From contig JAVMKO010000171.1 of the NCBI GenBank assembly GCA_032164245.1, forward strand, positions 152,745 to 216,744: a stretch of 64,000 bases of DNA, written 5' to 3'. Of the stretch, positions 20,121 through 29,013 are shown in pieces. Both the position numbers and the translations under genes were made by a program. Below the pieces are notes generated by a model that saw nothing but the letters and a program-made list of their open reading frames with translations, searched no databases and was not told the DNA's origin. The stretch comes from Sternotherus odoratus. Taxonomy: Eukaryota > Chordata > Testudines > Kinosternidae. Position 1 is the stretch's first letter. Every line of letters begins with the position of its first letter.

Positions 20121-20254
20121 ATCCTCCGTGTCCCGGGGGCGGGGCCTGGTCCCCGGTGGCCCCGCCCCTCGGCCGGGCCGTTGCGCTGCCTGGGGAGCGT
20201 GGGTGGGGGCTGGGCGGGGGGAGGCTCGGGTCCGGGCAGCGCCGCTAGGAACGC

Positions 20255-20860
20255 CCCGCCCCCGCCCGACTAGCCCCGCCCCCTGCTCCGAACCCCCCCC
20301 CGGCTCTGACCGGCACCACCCCCGTCTGACTAACCCCGCCCCCTGCTCCGCCCCCGCCCGACTAGCTCCGCCCCCGCCCGACTAGCCCTGCCCCCTGCTC
20401 CGAAACCCTCCCCGCCCCCCGGCTCTGACCGGCACCACCCCCGTCTGACTAACCCCGCCCCCTGCTCCGCCCCCGCCCGACTAGCTCCGCCCCCGCCCAA
20501 CTAGCCCCGCCCCCTGCTCCGAACCCCCTGCTCCGACCGCCCCCGGCTGCGACTGGTCCCGCCCCCGCCCAACTAGCCCCGCCCCTGCCTGACTAGCTCC
20601 GCCCCCTGCTCCGACCGCCCCCAGCTGCGAACCCCCCTGCTCCGCCCCCGCCCGACTAGCCCCGCCGCCTGCTCCGCCCCCGCCCGACTAGCCCCGCCCC
20701 CTGCTCCGCCCCTGCCTGACTAGCACCGCTCCCTGCCCCGCCCCCACCCTACTAGCACCGCTCCCTGCCCCGCCCCCACCCGACTAGCACCGCTCCCTGC
20801 CCCGCCCCCTGCTCCGACCGCCCCCCCCCGTCCGACTAGCTCCGCCCCCCAGGACGCCTG
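20255..20860. repeat. GC-box tandem array, about 30-bp units
   Basis: Loose units CCGCCCGACTAGCCCCGCCC, CCTGCTCCG repeat for 600 bp, giving more than a dozen CCCCGCCCC (Sp1-type) boxes directly downstream of the CpG promoter. Unit order varies. No coding exon seen. Confidence 0.9.
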
Positions 20861-20869
20861 GGTTCTCTC

Positions 20870-21430
20870 CCCGGCTCTGGGAGGGGAGTGGGGGCTGGTT
20901 GGTTAGAGCAGGGGGGGCTGGGAGCCAGGACTCCTGGGTTCTCTGCCTGGCTCTGGGAGGGGAGTGGGGGCCGGTGGTTAGAGCAGGGGAGCTGGGAGCC
21001 AGGACTCCTGGGTTCTCTCCCCGGCTCTGGGAGGGGAGTGGGGGCCGGTGGTTAGAGCAGGGGGGGCTGGGAGCCAGGACTCCTGGGTTCTCTCCCCGGC
21101 TCTGGGAGGGGAGTGGGGGCCGGTGGTTAGAGCAGGGGGGGCTGGGAGCCAGGACTCCTGGGTTCTCTCCCCGGCTCTGGGAGGGGAGTGGGGGCCGGTG
21201 GTTAGAGCAGTGGGGGCTGGGAGCCAGGACTCCTGGGTTCTCTCCCTGGCTCTGGGAGGGGAGTGGGGGCTGGTGGGTTAGAGCAGGAGGGGGGGGCTGG
21301 GAGCCAGGATTCCTGGGTTTTCTCTCCGGCTCTGGGAGGGGAGTGTGAGCTGGTGATTAGAGCAGGGGGGGCTGGGAGCCAGGACTCCTGGGTCCTCTCC
21401 CCGGCTCTGGGAGGCGAGTGGGGGGCTGGC
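20870..21430 (+). repeat. 75-bp minisatellite made from a MIR-like SINE head
   Basis: About seven units of 75 bp (AGGACTCCTG at 21001, 21076, 21151). Each unit reads GTGGTTAGAGCAG, GGGAGCCAGGACTCCTGGGT, TCTCTCCCCGGCTCTGGGAG. This lines up base by base with the tRNA-like start of MIR SINEs (GTGGTTAAGAGCA..GGAGCCAGACTGCCTGGGTT..CCCGGCTCTG). The A box (GGTTAGAGCAG) and a B-box-like GGTTCTCTCCC are kept. Related units occur at seven other places in the window. Confidence 0.8.
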
Positions 21431-21559
21431 GGTCACCCGGGTCCTTCCCCTTCCCAGGGGGCCGTGCAGTGGGAGGCCCGGTGGATGCCCAGCAGGCCCT
21501 GGCAGTGGCACAGAGAACCCAGGAGTCCTGGCTCCCAACACCACCCACCCCTCTCCCCT
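21431..21559. other. GC-rich spacer with degenerate CNTROB-intron-like sequence
   Basis: CACCCGGGTCCTTCCCCTTC..GGGGGCCGTGCAGTGGGAGG resembles the reverse complement of the X1 flank at 51020-51060 (CTGGCAAGGGGAAGGACCC, GGGTGACC). This suggests that CNTROB-linked sequence was copied here. Confidence 0.4.
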
Positions 21560-21850
21560 CCCATAGCTGCCAACTCCCGCCCCCATCCCATGCCCTGGAG
21601 CAGTGGGCGGTGCCTGGTATGCTAATGAGGATGAGGGTGCTCTGCACTGTGCTGTGAACCTCTCCGGGACTTGTGGGTTGGGGGTCGCTCTCTGCCCCCT
21701 TTATCCCCCCACCCACCCCACTCGCCCCCCTCCCCTATACAACTCTACCCCTCCCCCACAGCCACCCCGGATTCCTGGTGGCCCCCAACTGGGGGAGAAA
21801 GAAGGGGGGGAGGCTGGAGTCACCCTGAGGTAAAGAGCCGGCGTCTCCCG
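21560..21850. repeat. Arm of an inverted duplication (partner 53810-54110)
   Basis: CCATGCCCTGGAGCAGTGGG, CGGTGCCTGGTATGCTAATG, CCCCTTTATCCCCCCACC and CCACAGCCACCCCGGATTCC recur in reverse complement at 53810-54110. Both arms end near a GCTGCAAAACCC repeat. It includes a CTAATGAGGA octamer-like motif and a TATA-like ATAAAGGGG (minus strand). No exon recognised. Confidence 0.85.
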
Positions 21851-22072
21851 TGGGGTGCTGCAAAACCCAGCTCTGTTTTATGATTTGGTTAATAGGAGTT
21901 GGGGTTTGCAGCACCCCCCCTTTCCTGTGTGGGTTCCTCTGTGGCTGGAGAGCCGCAGGACGCGCCCTGCCCTGCCCTGCCCTGCCCTGCCCAACCCTGC
22001 TGGGCCCCCCCCGGGGGGTGCTGCAAAACCCACCTCTGCTTAATGTAGAAAAGTAAGAACCAGCCCCCACCC
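21851..22072. repeat. GCTGCAAAACCC dispersed repeat, two units
   Basis: GGGGTGCTGCAAAACCCAGC (about 21851) and GGGGTGCTGCAAAACCCACC (about 22015), the second followed by TCTGCTTAATGTAGAAAAGT, which resembles the CNTROB 3' end. Between them is an inverted unit (GGTTTGCAGCACCCCCC) and a short CCCTG run. Confidence 0.65.
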
Positions 22073-22140
22073 TGCGTGACCTGCTCGGTCACCTGCTGCG
22101 CCAGTGGCACCTTCAGCCCCGCCTCCAGCTTGTGCTGTGG
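22073..22140 (-). pseudogene. CNTROB exon X1-like fragment
   Basis: The minus strand reads KLEAGLKVPLAQQVTEQVTQ, comparable with KVAPAQLVTERLARLQ of exon X1 (50835-50931). The DNA match covers about 45 bases (AAGGTG, GGCGCAGC, GTGACCGAGC). The downstream half of the exon is replaced by the GCTGCAAAACCC repeat. Confidence 0.4.
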
Positions 22141-22252
22141 GGCCATTGCCCCTCCCCCAGCCAGCCACACCCACCCGGAGATGTTGGGAGGGGCTGTGGG
22201 GGGCTGGGCCCCCCCATATCTCCCCCTCACCTCTGTCTGCTTCCCCCGGCAG

Positions 22253-22288
22253 AGCATGACCCCAACTTCCGCCTACTGCTGCTGGAAG
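22253..22288 (+). other. Short exon candidate
   Basis: A good acceptor (TTCCCCCGGCAG) and donor (GGAAG|GTACTG) bound 36 bases. One frame reads HDPNFRLLLLE, which looks protein-like. I do not recognise it as part of KCNAB3 or CNTROB. It is too short for confidence. Confidence 0.25.
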
Positions 22289-22309
22289 GTACTGGAGAGA
22301 CCCCTCCCC

Positions 22310-22930
22310 CCATAAACCTCCCCACCCCATGGAAACCCTCTACAGCCCCATAGATTCCCATAACTCCTATAGATCCCCCAGAACCTATAGAACCCAATAG
22401 GCCCCAGTTTGTGGGCTAGAGACCCCCCTGAACTTGCATTGTCACCCCCAAACCTCAGACACCTGAACTACCCCATAGACCCGATCCCATAGGGCAGAGA
22501 CCCCCCTCAAACTCCATAGACCCCTGTACTACCCCATAGACCCCATCCCATAGGGCAGAGACTCCCTCAAACTCCATAGACCTGGCCCCATGGGTCCAAG
22601 CCCCCCCCCCCGAATGCCCATTAACCCCCCAACTCCCATAGACCTGGCCCCATAGCATGGAGATCCCCAAAACTCCATAGTTGCCCCTTAAAACCAATAG
22701 AACCTGATGCCCCATAAACGTCCTTGCCTCCCCCATGGACCCGGCCCTGTAGGGCAGTGATCCCCGAACCCCATTAACTCCCCTTGCTCTCCAAACCCCA
22801 TAGAGCTCCCCCATAGAGTGGAGCCCACAAACCTCCATAGACCCAGCCCCATAGAGACACGCCCCAAAGCCCCCTAGAATGCTATAGCCTCCTAACCCCC
22901 ATTGATCTAGCAGTGTAAGATAGACACCCC
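22310..22930. repeat. Diverged array of CCCATAGACCC motifs, about 60-bp period
   Basis: CCCATAGGGCAGAGACCCCC and CAAACTCCATAGACC blocks recur irregularly. Heavily mutated; no exon seen. Confidence 0.75.
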
Positions 22931-23029
22931 ACACTGGGTCGTTGTGGGGTTCATGGGACTCTACCCTATAGGTCGGGCTCTATGGGTATGTGTCAGTGCA
23001 AAGGGGTGTCTGCTCGGTTGGCACCTCCC

Positions 23030-23945
23030 TCGGAGATAGCTCGGCCCAGGTCTCACCTCTGGCTGTGTGTGGAAAACCGGCCTCATTAGGTTTCAGAGTT
23101 AACACCCAATTGAGCTAAACGGGGCTGGATCATGTATCTCTGGGGTCCATCTAGGAGTGAATTCATCACCATTGGGTCTCTTGAAATAACCGGATCCCGG
23201 ATATAAATTGGCCCAGGTCACACTGTCTGGCTGCAGAGTGGGCAGGAAATGCCGCCATCAGTAGGTTTGGGAGTCAATGGCCCATAGAACGAAATGGTCG
23301 CGGCACCCATGTGTGCCAGTGGTATTGAGAGGTACTCGCCCATCAGTATGGGCCAGGATTAACGTGCCCATTGGTATCGCTGCCAGCAGGTCGTAGGCTG
23401 TTGTTCCACACATCAGGCTAAAATATGACATCAGTAGGGTTCAGAGTGAACACTGTTCCTGGGGGGTGTCTCTAGCGCAGCTGTTCTTTAGGCCAGACTC
23501 ACCCTCCCTGTCAGTAGAGTTCAGAGTTAATGCTGCATGAACGGACGCAGGTTCCGTTTCCCTCCGAGCTGGAGCCTGCCATCTGTAGGGTTCAGAGTGA
23601 ACACTCGTCGAGTGGGGCAGGGAGTGAGTCTAGCTCAGCTGTGGTCCTGCAGGCGGGGCTAACGTTCCCCATCTGTCAGGTTCAGGGTTAACGCTGTGTG
23701 AGCGGCCGCAGGTCCCGTTTCCCTCTGAGCAGGAACCTGCCATCAGTAGGGTTCAGAGTGAACACTCGTCGAGCGGGGCAGGGGGTGAGTCTAGCTCTGC
23801 TGTGGTCCTGCAGGCGGGGCTAACGTTCCCCATCAGTCAGGTTCAGAGTTAACACTGAGCAGCCGCAGGTCCCGCCTCACTCCGAGCTGGAACCGGCCAT
23901 CAGTAGGGTTCAGAGTGAACGCCGCACCCAAGTTGGGCCCTGCAG
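23030..23945. repeat. 161-bp diverged tandem repeat
   Basis: CCTGCCATC(T/A)GTAGGGTTC at 23575, 23736 and about 23893 gives periods of 161 and 157. Each unit contains a second half-unit with GTCAGGTTCAG..GTTAAC, so the unit is itself an old dimer. Older copies reach left to about 23080. It would lie in the intron upstream of the first visible KCNAB3 exon. Confidence 0.85.
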
Positions 23946-24060
23946 CTTTGAACGGCAGAGGGTAAGAAGTGGGGCTCCCCCGGGGTGGTGGGGGGGAAGC
24001 GGGGGTCCTCGGCTGACCTGTCTCCCCTCTTTCTCCCTCCTCCCACCCCCCCATTCCCAG

Positions 24061-24146
24061 AGATCGTGCGGGCCATGACGTACGTCTTCAACCAGAGCAT
24101 GGCGATGTACTGGGGCACCTCCCGCTGGAGCGCCATGGAGATCATG
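24061..24146 (+). CDS. KCNAB3: KCNAB3 exon a
   Basis: Acceptor CCCCCATTCCCAG, donor ATCATG|GTGAGT. It reads [20 protein letters not shown] then RWSAMEIM, with Ser-Arg of the NADPH site in GTSRW. Confidence 0.92.
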
Positions 24147-26342
24147 GTGAGTGACCTGCCCGTACCGGGAATTGGGGGCACCCCCGGTTTGGGGGGAAAC
24201 AGGGGGGAAATGGGGTGCCCAGGCAGGGGGAGGCTTTCAGGGCCCCGTGCCTGGGAGGACGAAGCTGGGAGGGGTAGGGGGGACTCCAGGGGATGCCCCC
24301 CCGGCCAGTCTCACCCCCCATGTCCCCCAAATGCCCGCAGGAGGCGTATTCGGTGGCGCGGCAGTTCAACCTGGTGCCGCCGGTCTGCGAACAGGCCGAG
24401 TATCACATGTTCCAGTGGGAGAAGGTGGAGTCCCAGCTCCCGGAGCTGTACCACAAGATCGGTGAGCGCTGGGGGGGAATCCACGGGGCGGGGTGTTCGG
24501 GTGGAGTGGGGGAGCTGGGGGAGGCGGGGATGTGTGGGGAGGGGAGAGGAGTGGGGAATCCATGGGGCAGGGTGTTTGGGTGGAGTGGGGGAGCTGGGGG
24601 AGGCGGGGATGTGTGGGGAGGGGAGAGGAGTGGGGAATCCATGGGGCAGGGTGTTTGGGTGAAGCAGGGAGCTGGGGGTGGAAGGGATCTGTGGGGAGGG
24701 GAGTGGGGCTCAATGGGGCAGGGTGTTGGGTGGAGTGGGGGATCTGAGGGTGGGTGATGGGAGGAGGGGGATCCATGGGGCAGGGTGTTTGGGTGGAGTG
24801 GGGGAGCTGGGGGTGGAGGGGACCAGAGGGGATCGGGGTGGGAATCCATGGGGCAGGGTGTTGGGGTGGAGTGGGGGAGCTGGGGAGGGAGGGGATCTGT
24901 GGGGCAGGGGCTAAGGGGGAGGGGATGAGGATGGGGGGATCTGTGGGGTGCGGTGGGAGTCTGGGGGGGCTCATCCCTCTGTCCCACCCCCCAGGTGTGG
25001 GCACCGTGACCTGGTTCCCCCTCGCCTGTGGCCTCATCACCGGCAAGTATGAGGAGCGGGTCCCTGAGAACTGCCGGGCCACCATCAAGGTACGGGGGGA
25101 CCCCACGTACCCCCTGTGCCCCCCAACCCCTTAGAACCCCCCACGCCCCTCCCCATGCCCCCACGCCCAGCTGGGGCCCCCCCTGTGCCTGTCTCCCCCC
25201 AGTGTCCCCTGATGGCCCTGCGCCCCCACATGGGCTCCCCCTGCCCTTCCCCCCCCAGCACCACCTCTGCCCCCCTGTCCCCTGACCCCACCCCCGGCAC
25301 CCCGTGACCCTGTGTCCCCCCCCCAGCACCACCTCTGCCCCCCTGTCCCCTGACCCCACCCCCGGCACCCCGTGACCCTGTGTCCCCCCCCCAGCACCAC
25401 CTCTGCCCCCCTGTCCCCTGACCCCACCCCCGGCACCCCGTGACCCTGTGTCCCCCCCCCAGCACCACCTCTGCCCCCCTGTCCCCTGACCCCACCCCCG
25501 GCACCCCGTGACCCTGTGTCCCCCCCCCAGCACCACCTCTGCCCCCCTGTCCCCTGACCCACACCCCCGGCACCCCGTGACCCTGTGTCCCCCCCCCAGC
25601 ACCACCTCTGCCCCCCTGTCCCCTGACCCCACCCCCGGCACCCCGTGACCCTGTGTCCCCCCCCCAGCACCACCTCTGCCCCCCTGTCCCCTGACCCCCA
25701 CCCCCGGCACCCCGTGACCCTGTGTCCCCCCCCCAGCACCACCTCTGCCCCCCTGTCCCCTGACCCACACCCCCGGCACCCCGTGACCCTGTGTCCCCCC
25801 CCCAGCACCACCTCTGCCCCCCTGTCCCCTGACCCCACCCCCGGCACCCCGTGACCCTGTGTCCCCCCCCCAGCACCACCTCTGCCCCCCTGTCCCCTGA
25901 CCCCCACCCCCGGCACCCCGTGACCCTGTGTCCCCCCCAGGGCTACCAGTGGCTGAAGCTGCAGAGCGAGGACGGGCGGAGGCAACAGGCCAAGATCAAG
26001 GACCTGCAGCCCATGGCCGAGCGTCTGGGCTGCACCGTGGCGCAGCTGGCGATCAGTGAGGGGGGGCGGCACCGGGGGGGCACTGTGGGGCGGGGGGCTC
26101 GGCGGGGGGCGCTCTCCCCTGGTGGGAGGGGCTGGTCCCAGGGTGGCGCTGGGGGGCGGGGGATGGGAGGCCCAGCAGGGGGCGTTCCCCCCCCGGGGGC
26201 AAGGAGGACTGACCCCCCCGCGCGACCCCCGGCCCCCTGTCTCTGCCCCACAGCCTGGTTCCTGCGCTCCGAGGGCGTCAGCTCCATCCTGCTGGGGGTC
26301 TCCAGCGCCGAGCAGCTGATCGAGAACCTGGGCGCCATCCAA
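24061..26342 (+). CDS. KCNAB3: KCNAB3, five internal exons (voltage-gated K+ channel beta subunit, aldo-keto reductase fold)
   Basis: Exons 24061-24146, 24341-24461, 24995-25089, 25941-26055 and 26254-26342 join in frame with GT-AG sites. They encode [20 protein letters not shown] through [14 protein letters not shown], the C-terminal half of the Kv-beta core. Kv-beta proteins bind the T1 ring of Kv1 channels in the cytoplasm, carry NADPH and modulate inactivation. Cofactor-contact motifs known in the family are visible: GTSRW, EQAEY, WFPLAC, and [21 protein letters not shown] and CTVAQLAI fit KCNAB3 better than KCNAB1/2. The N-terminal exons (with the catalytic Asp, Tyr and Lys) and the last exon (C-terminal about 25 residues) were not found, so this is partial. 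The fourth exon lacks about two codons after GYQWLK compared with human as I recall it. In the human genome KCNAB3 neighbours CNTROB, as here. Confidence 0.9.
24341..24461 (+). CDS. KCNAB3: KCNAB3 exon b
   Basis: Acceptor ATGCCCGCAG, donor ATCG|GTGAGC. It reads [20 protein letters not shown] through LPELYHKI. The Gln of CEQAEY contacts the nicotinamide in the family. Confidence 0.92.
24480..24950. repeat. Intronic minisatellite, about 82-bp units
   Basis: GGGGAATCCATGGGGCAGGG, TGTTTGGGTGGAGTGGGGGA, GCTGGGGG blocks repeat about six times between KCNAB3 exons b and c. Frames through it ([13 protein letters not shown]..) are repeat artefacts. Confidence 0.85.
24995..25089 (+). CDS. KCNAB3: KCNAB3 exon c
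   Basis: Acceptor CCACCCCCCAG, donor ATCAAG|GTACGG. It reads [20 protein letters not shown] then [12 protein letters not shown], with the WxPLACG cofactor segment. Confidence 0.93.
25250..25940. repeat. 68-bp intronic array of 3' splice-site copies, 10 units
   Basis: AG dinucleotides at 25326, 25394, 25462 and 25530 show an exact 68-bp period; a few units are one or two bases longer. Each unit ends CCGTGACCCTGTGTCCCCCC..CAG, and the last such pyrimidine tract and CAG is the real acceptor of KCNAB3 exon d at 25940. Each unit therefore carries a full branch/pyrimidine/AG copy. Confidence 0.95.
25941..26055 (+). CDS. KCNAB3: KCNAB3 exon d
   Basis: It reads [20 protein letters not shown] then [18 protein letters not shown], donor ATCA|GTGAGG. 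About two codons fewer than mammalian KCNAB3 after GYQWLK, as remembered. The residue across the junction becomes Thr where mammals have Ala. Confidence 0.9.
26056..26253. other. KCNAB3 intron with CTCF-like motifs
   Basis: CCCAGCAGGGGGCGTT (about 26171-26186) and GGCGGGGGGCGCTCTC (about 26101) resemble the CTCF core (CCAsyAGrkGGC). Confidence 0.35.
26254..26342 (+). CDS. KCNAB3: KCNAB3 exon e
   Basis: Acceptor CTCTGCCCCACAG, donor ATCCAA|GTGAGC. It reads [20 protein letters not shown] then LIENLGAIQ. The last coding exon (the ..GNKPHSKK end in human) was not found before 27 kb. Confidence 0.92.
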
Positions 26343-26369
26343 GTGAGCCCCCCCAGCTCCGGGGGGAGG

Positions 26370-26850
26370 GACTAGTGGTTAGGGGGGGGGGCTGGGAGCC
26401 AGGACTCCTGGGTTCTCCCCCCAGCTCTGGGAGGGGAGTGGGGGCTGGTGGGTTGGAGCAGGGGGGGCTGGGAGCCAGGACTCCTGGGTTCTCTCCCCGG
26501 CTCTGGGAGGGGAGTGGGGGCTGGTGGGTTAGAGCAGGGGGGGCTGGGAACCAGGACTCCTGGGTTCTCTCCCCAGGTCCGGGAGGGAGTGGGGGCTGGT
26601 AGGTTATGGTGGGGGGCTGGGAGCCAGGACTCCTGGGTTCTCTCTCCAGCTCTGGGAGGGGAGTGGGAGCTGGTAGGTTATGGGGGGGGGGCTGGGAGCC
26701 AGGACTCCTGGGTTCTCTCCCCGGCTCTGGGAGGGGAGTGGGGGCTGTTGGTTAGAGCAGGGGGGGTGGGCTGGGAGCCAGGACTCCTGGGTTCTCTCCC
26801 CAGCTCCGGGAGGGGAGTGGGAGCTAGCAGTTGGGGGACTGGGTTTGTAC
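26370..26850 (+). repeat. MIR-head 75-bp minisatellite
   Basis: Six units of the 20870-21430 type (GGGAGCCAGGACTCCTGGGT), with some TAGGTTATGG variants of the GGTTAGAGCAG segment. It begins 30 bp after KCNAB3 exon e. Confidence 0.9.
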
Positions 26851-27451
26851 TCCCCCGCAGGCCTGTGATGGCCTCATGGGGGAGCAGGGTACCCCAAACT
26901 AATCCCCCGCGTGCCAGCCAACTGCCCCTGGAGCGCCCGCCTCCGCTGGGTTCACGCCACCGGCCCAGCTGCTGCGGGCGCCGCTCAGATCCGGCGATTT
27001 GGGGCTGGCGGAGAATTAAACCACCGGCCGCATGGAAAAAACGAACGCCCCGGAGCCACCTGGACTGGATTACCCTCACCCCCTGCGGGAGGGAGCCCAC
27101 AGAGCCAGGGAGGGAACCAATCATAAGGGAGCAAGAGAAAAGGAAGGCTCCAGTCAATCACAAGCAAGGGAGCAGGCTGACTCCCACCCAGGGAAGAGCT
27201 GTCAGCAGGCCTCAGCCAATCAGAGCAGCGAGGATGGAGCTGGTCCCGCCCCTTTGGAGACCCTCACCTTGGCACAAGGACGGAAGGGCGGGAATGGGCC
27301 TGGGCGGGGGGACTGAGGCCCAGCTGGAGTGGGGGGGAGGGGCTAATAGCCGGCAGCTGGACCTGGGGCTTCCGGCCTTCGCCCACATCCAGTGGCGAGG
27401 AGTTCCGCAGGTTAACCGTGCGCTCAGTACGCACCCAGCCAGCGGGTGACC
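26851..27451. other. GC-rich spacer
   Basis: Contains CCAAT-type motifs in GAGCCAATCATAAGGG..CCAGTCAATCACAAG..CAGCCAATCAGAGC (27110-27225), i.e. three CCAAT/CAAT boxes within about 110 bp, followed by GC boxes. This could be a promoter, but no exon is recognisable. A CR1-like relic (GAGGAGTTCCGCAGGTTAAC) lies at 27396. Confidence 0.4.
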
Positions 27452-27789
27452 CCGGCTTGCCGCGTGTCATGCGAAGGGCGACCAGATGTCCCAGTTTTAT
27501 AAGGACAGTCCCAATTTGGGGGTCTTTTTTATATAGGGTCCTATTACCCCCCAGCCCTATCCCGATTTTTCACTTGCTGTCTGGTCACCCTAGTTGTGCG
27601 AAAGACCGAGGAGCGCTCTCACTGGGATTGTACCAATTTTGCTCCATCCGTCATCTCTTTTCCAGGTCAAACAACCTCCCCCGCCCCCCATCCTTTTACC
27701 CGGCTCGTCTCCCTCGTGTGGTGGGACTGACCCAGCGACACGGCTGTTGTGTTCTTCATGTCTCCGGTGGTTTATGTGATGCCGCAACT
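27452..27789. repeat. Second arm of the 338-bp inverted duplication
   Basis: Reverse complement of 1-338, including the hAT-like MITE at 27474-27592. Confidence 0.9.
27474..27592. mobile_element. Short hAT-like MITE
   Basis: AAGGGCGACCAGATG..GTCTGGTCACCCTA. Flanks GTCATGCG/GTTGTGCG correspond to the decayed duplication seen at 190-197 and 317-324. Confidence 0.8.
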
Positions 27790-27799
27790 GTGCCTCTAA

Positions 27800-28470
27800 T
27801 GTCATTCACCTCTATTGCACGTGACAGAGGGTGACTGTAACATGGTCGCCCACGACGGCAGGGGGGTAGATTGTGACTGTAACGTGATAACGTTTACACT
27901 GGGATAGACTGTGACTATAACGTTATTGCAACAGGATAGGTATGACTGAAACCTTACAGTGTTTTCTCCGCACTACTGCAAGCAGGTAGATTATGACTGT
28001 AACATTACAATGCTGTCCCCAACTCCACCCCGTTATTGCAAGGGTTGTGAGTGTGACATTATGTTGTCTGCTGCTGTTGCAAAGGAATAGATTGTAACTT
28101 TCACTTTGTCCCTCACCGCCATCCCCTCTCCCCTGCTACTGTAAGGGAACCGATTGTGATAGTAAGTGTTGTCCTCCGCTATTACAAGGGAATAAATAGT
28201 GACTGTAACGTTGTCCCCCGCTATTGCAAAGGAATAGATTGCGACTGTAATGTTACAACTTTGCCCCCTCCCCACTACCGGTATTACAAGGGACTAGATT
28301 GGGGCTGTAACTTTGTTTTCACTCTCCCTGCTAATAATAGAAGGGAATCGATTAGGACTGCAATGTTACTTTACCCCCCATTGATTGTGAGTGTAGTGAT
28401 ATAACGCTGCTCCCTCATGTTACAACCACATCACAGGCCGTATAAAAACTCCCTAGTCTTTAACAGTCCA
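27800..28470. repeat. Diverged tandem array, about 42-bp period
   Basis: TATTGCAAGGGAATAGATTG and TGACTGTAACGTTGTCCCCC motifs repeat with strong drift. No exon recognised. Confidence 0.8.
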
Positions 28471-28489
28471 ACTAATCACCCCCCCCCCC

Positions 28490-28971
28490 CCAACAGGCGC
28501 TCGGTGGACCCCAGAGTCTCCCCATCACCGCGATACCCCACCCGCGAGACTCAGAAAAGACCGAGCCGCGGGGTTGCGGTCCGCGGAGACTGTAATCGCG
28601 TCTCATGCGCGCTCCGATCATGAACCGCCCCCCCCCCAATGGGGAAAGAGGTAAACACCTACCTCCCTGACAAAACCGACTGTAGCGCGCCGCCGGGACC
28701 CACCGCCGGCCACACCTGCCTTGCTCAGGGCGAACGCCGCACGCCCAGCCCCGGGGAGACCCCTTCCCCCGCTGCGTCCCTGCTCCCGACGCCCTCGCAC
28801 CCCGGGGCTTCGGTCGGAGCCCGGGTGGCAAACGTCTGCTCCTGACTGCCCCCGCTCTCTTTCCTCCCACAATGCCCCGCGGCGCATATTTGCATATGTC
28901 ACGCACGCCAGTTGCGACCGTAACCCTCAGAAAAGAGGGGCATGCGGCTTTTTGTAACAGGGGTGTCAGGG

Positions 28972-29013
<42 letters not shown>

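Noticed and set aside
24366..26342. Minus-strand ORFs of up to 458 codons over KCNAB3
   Set aside because: Antisense shadows of the 68-bp and 82-bp intronic arrays; the sense strand carries clear KCNAB3 exons.
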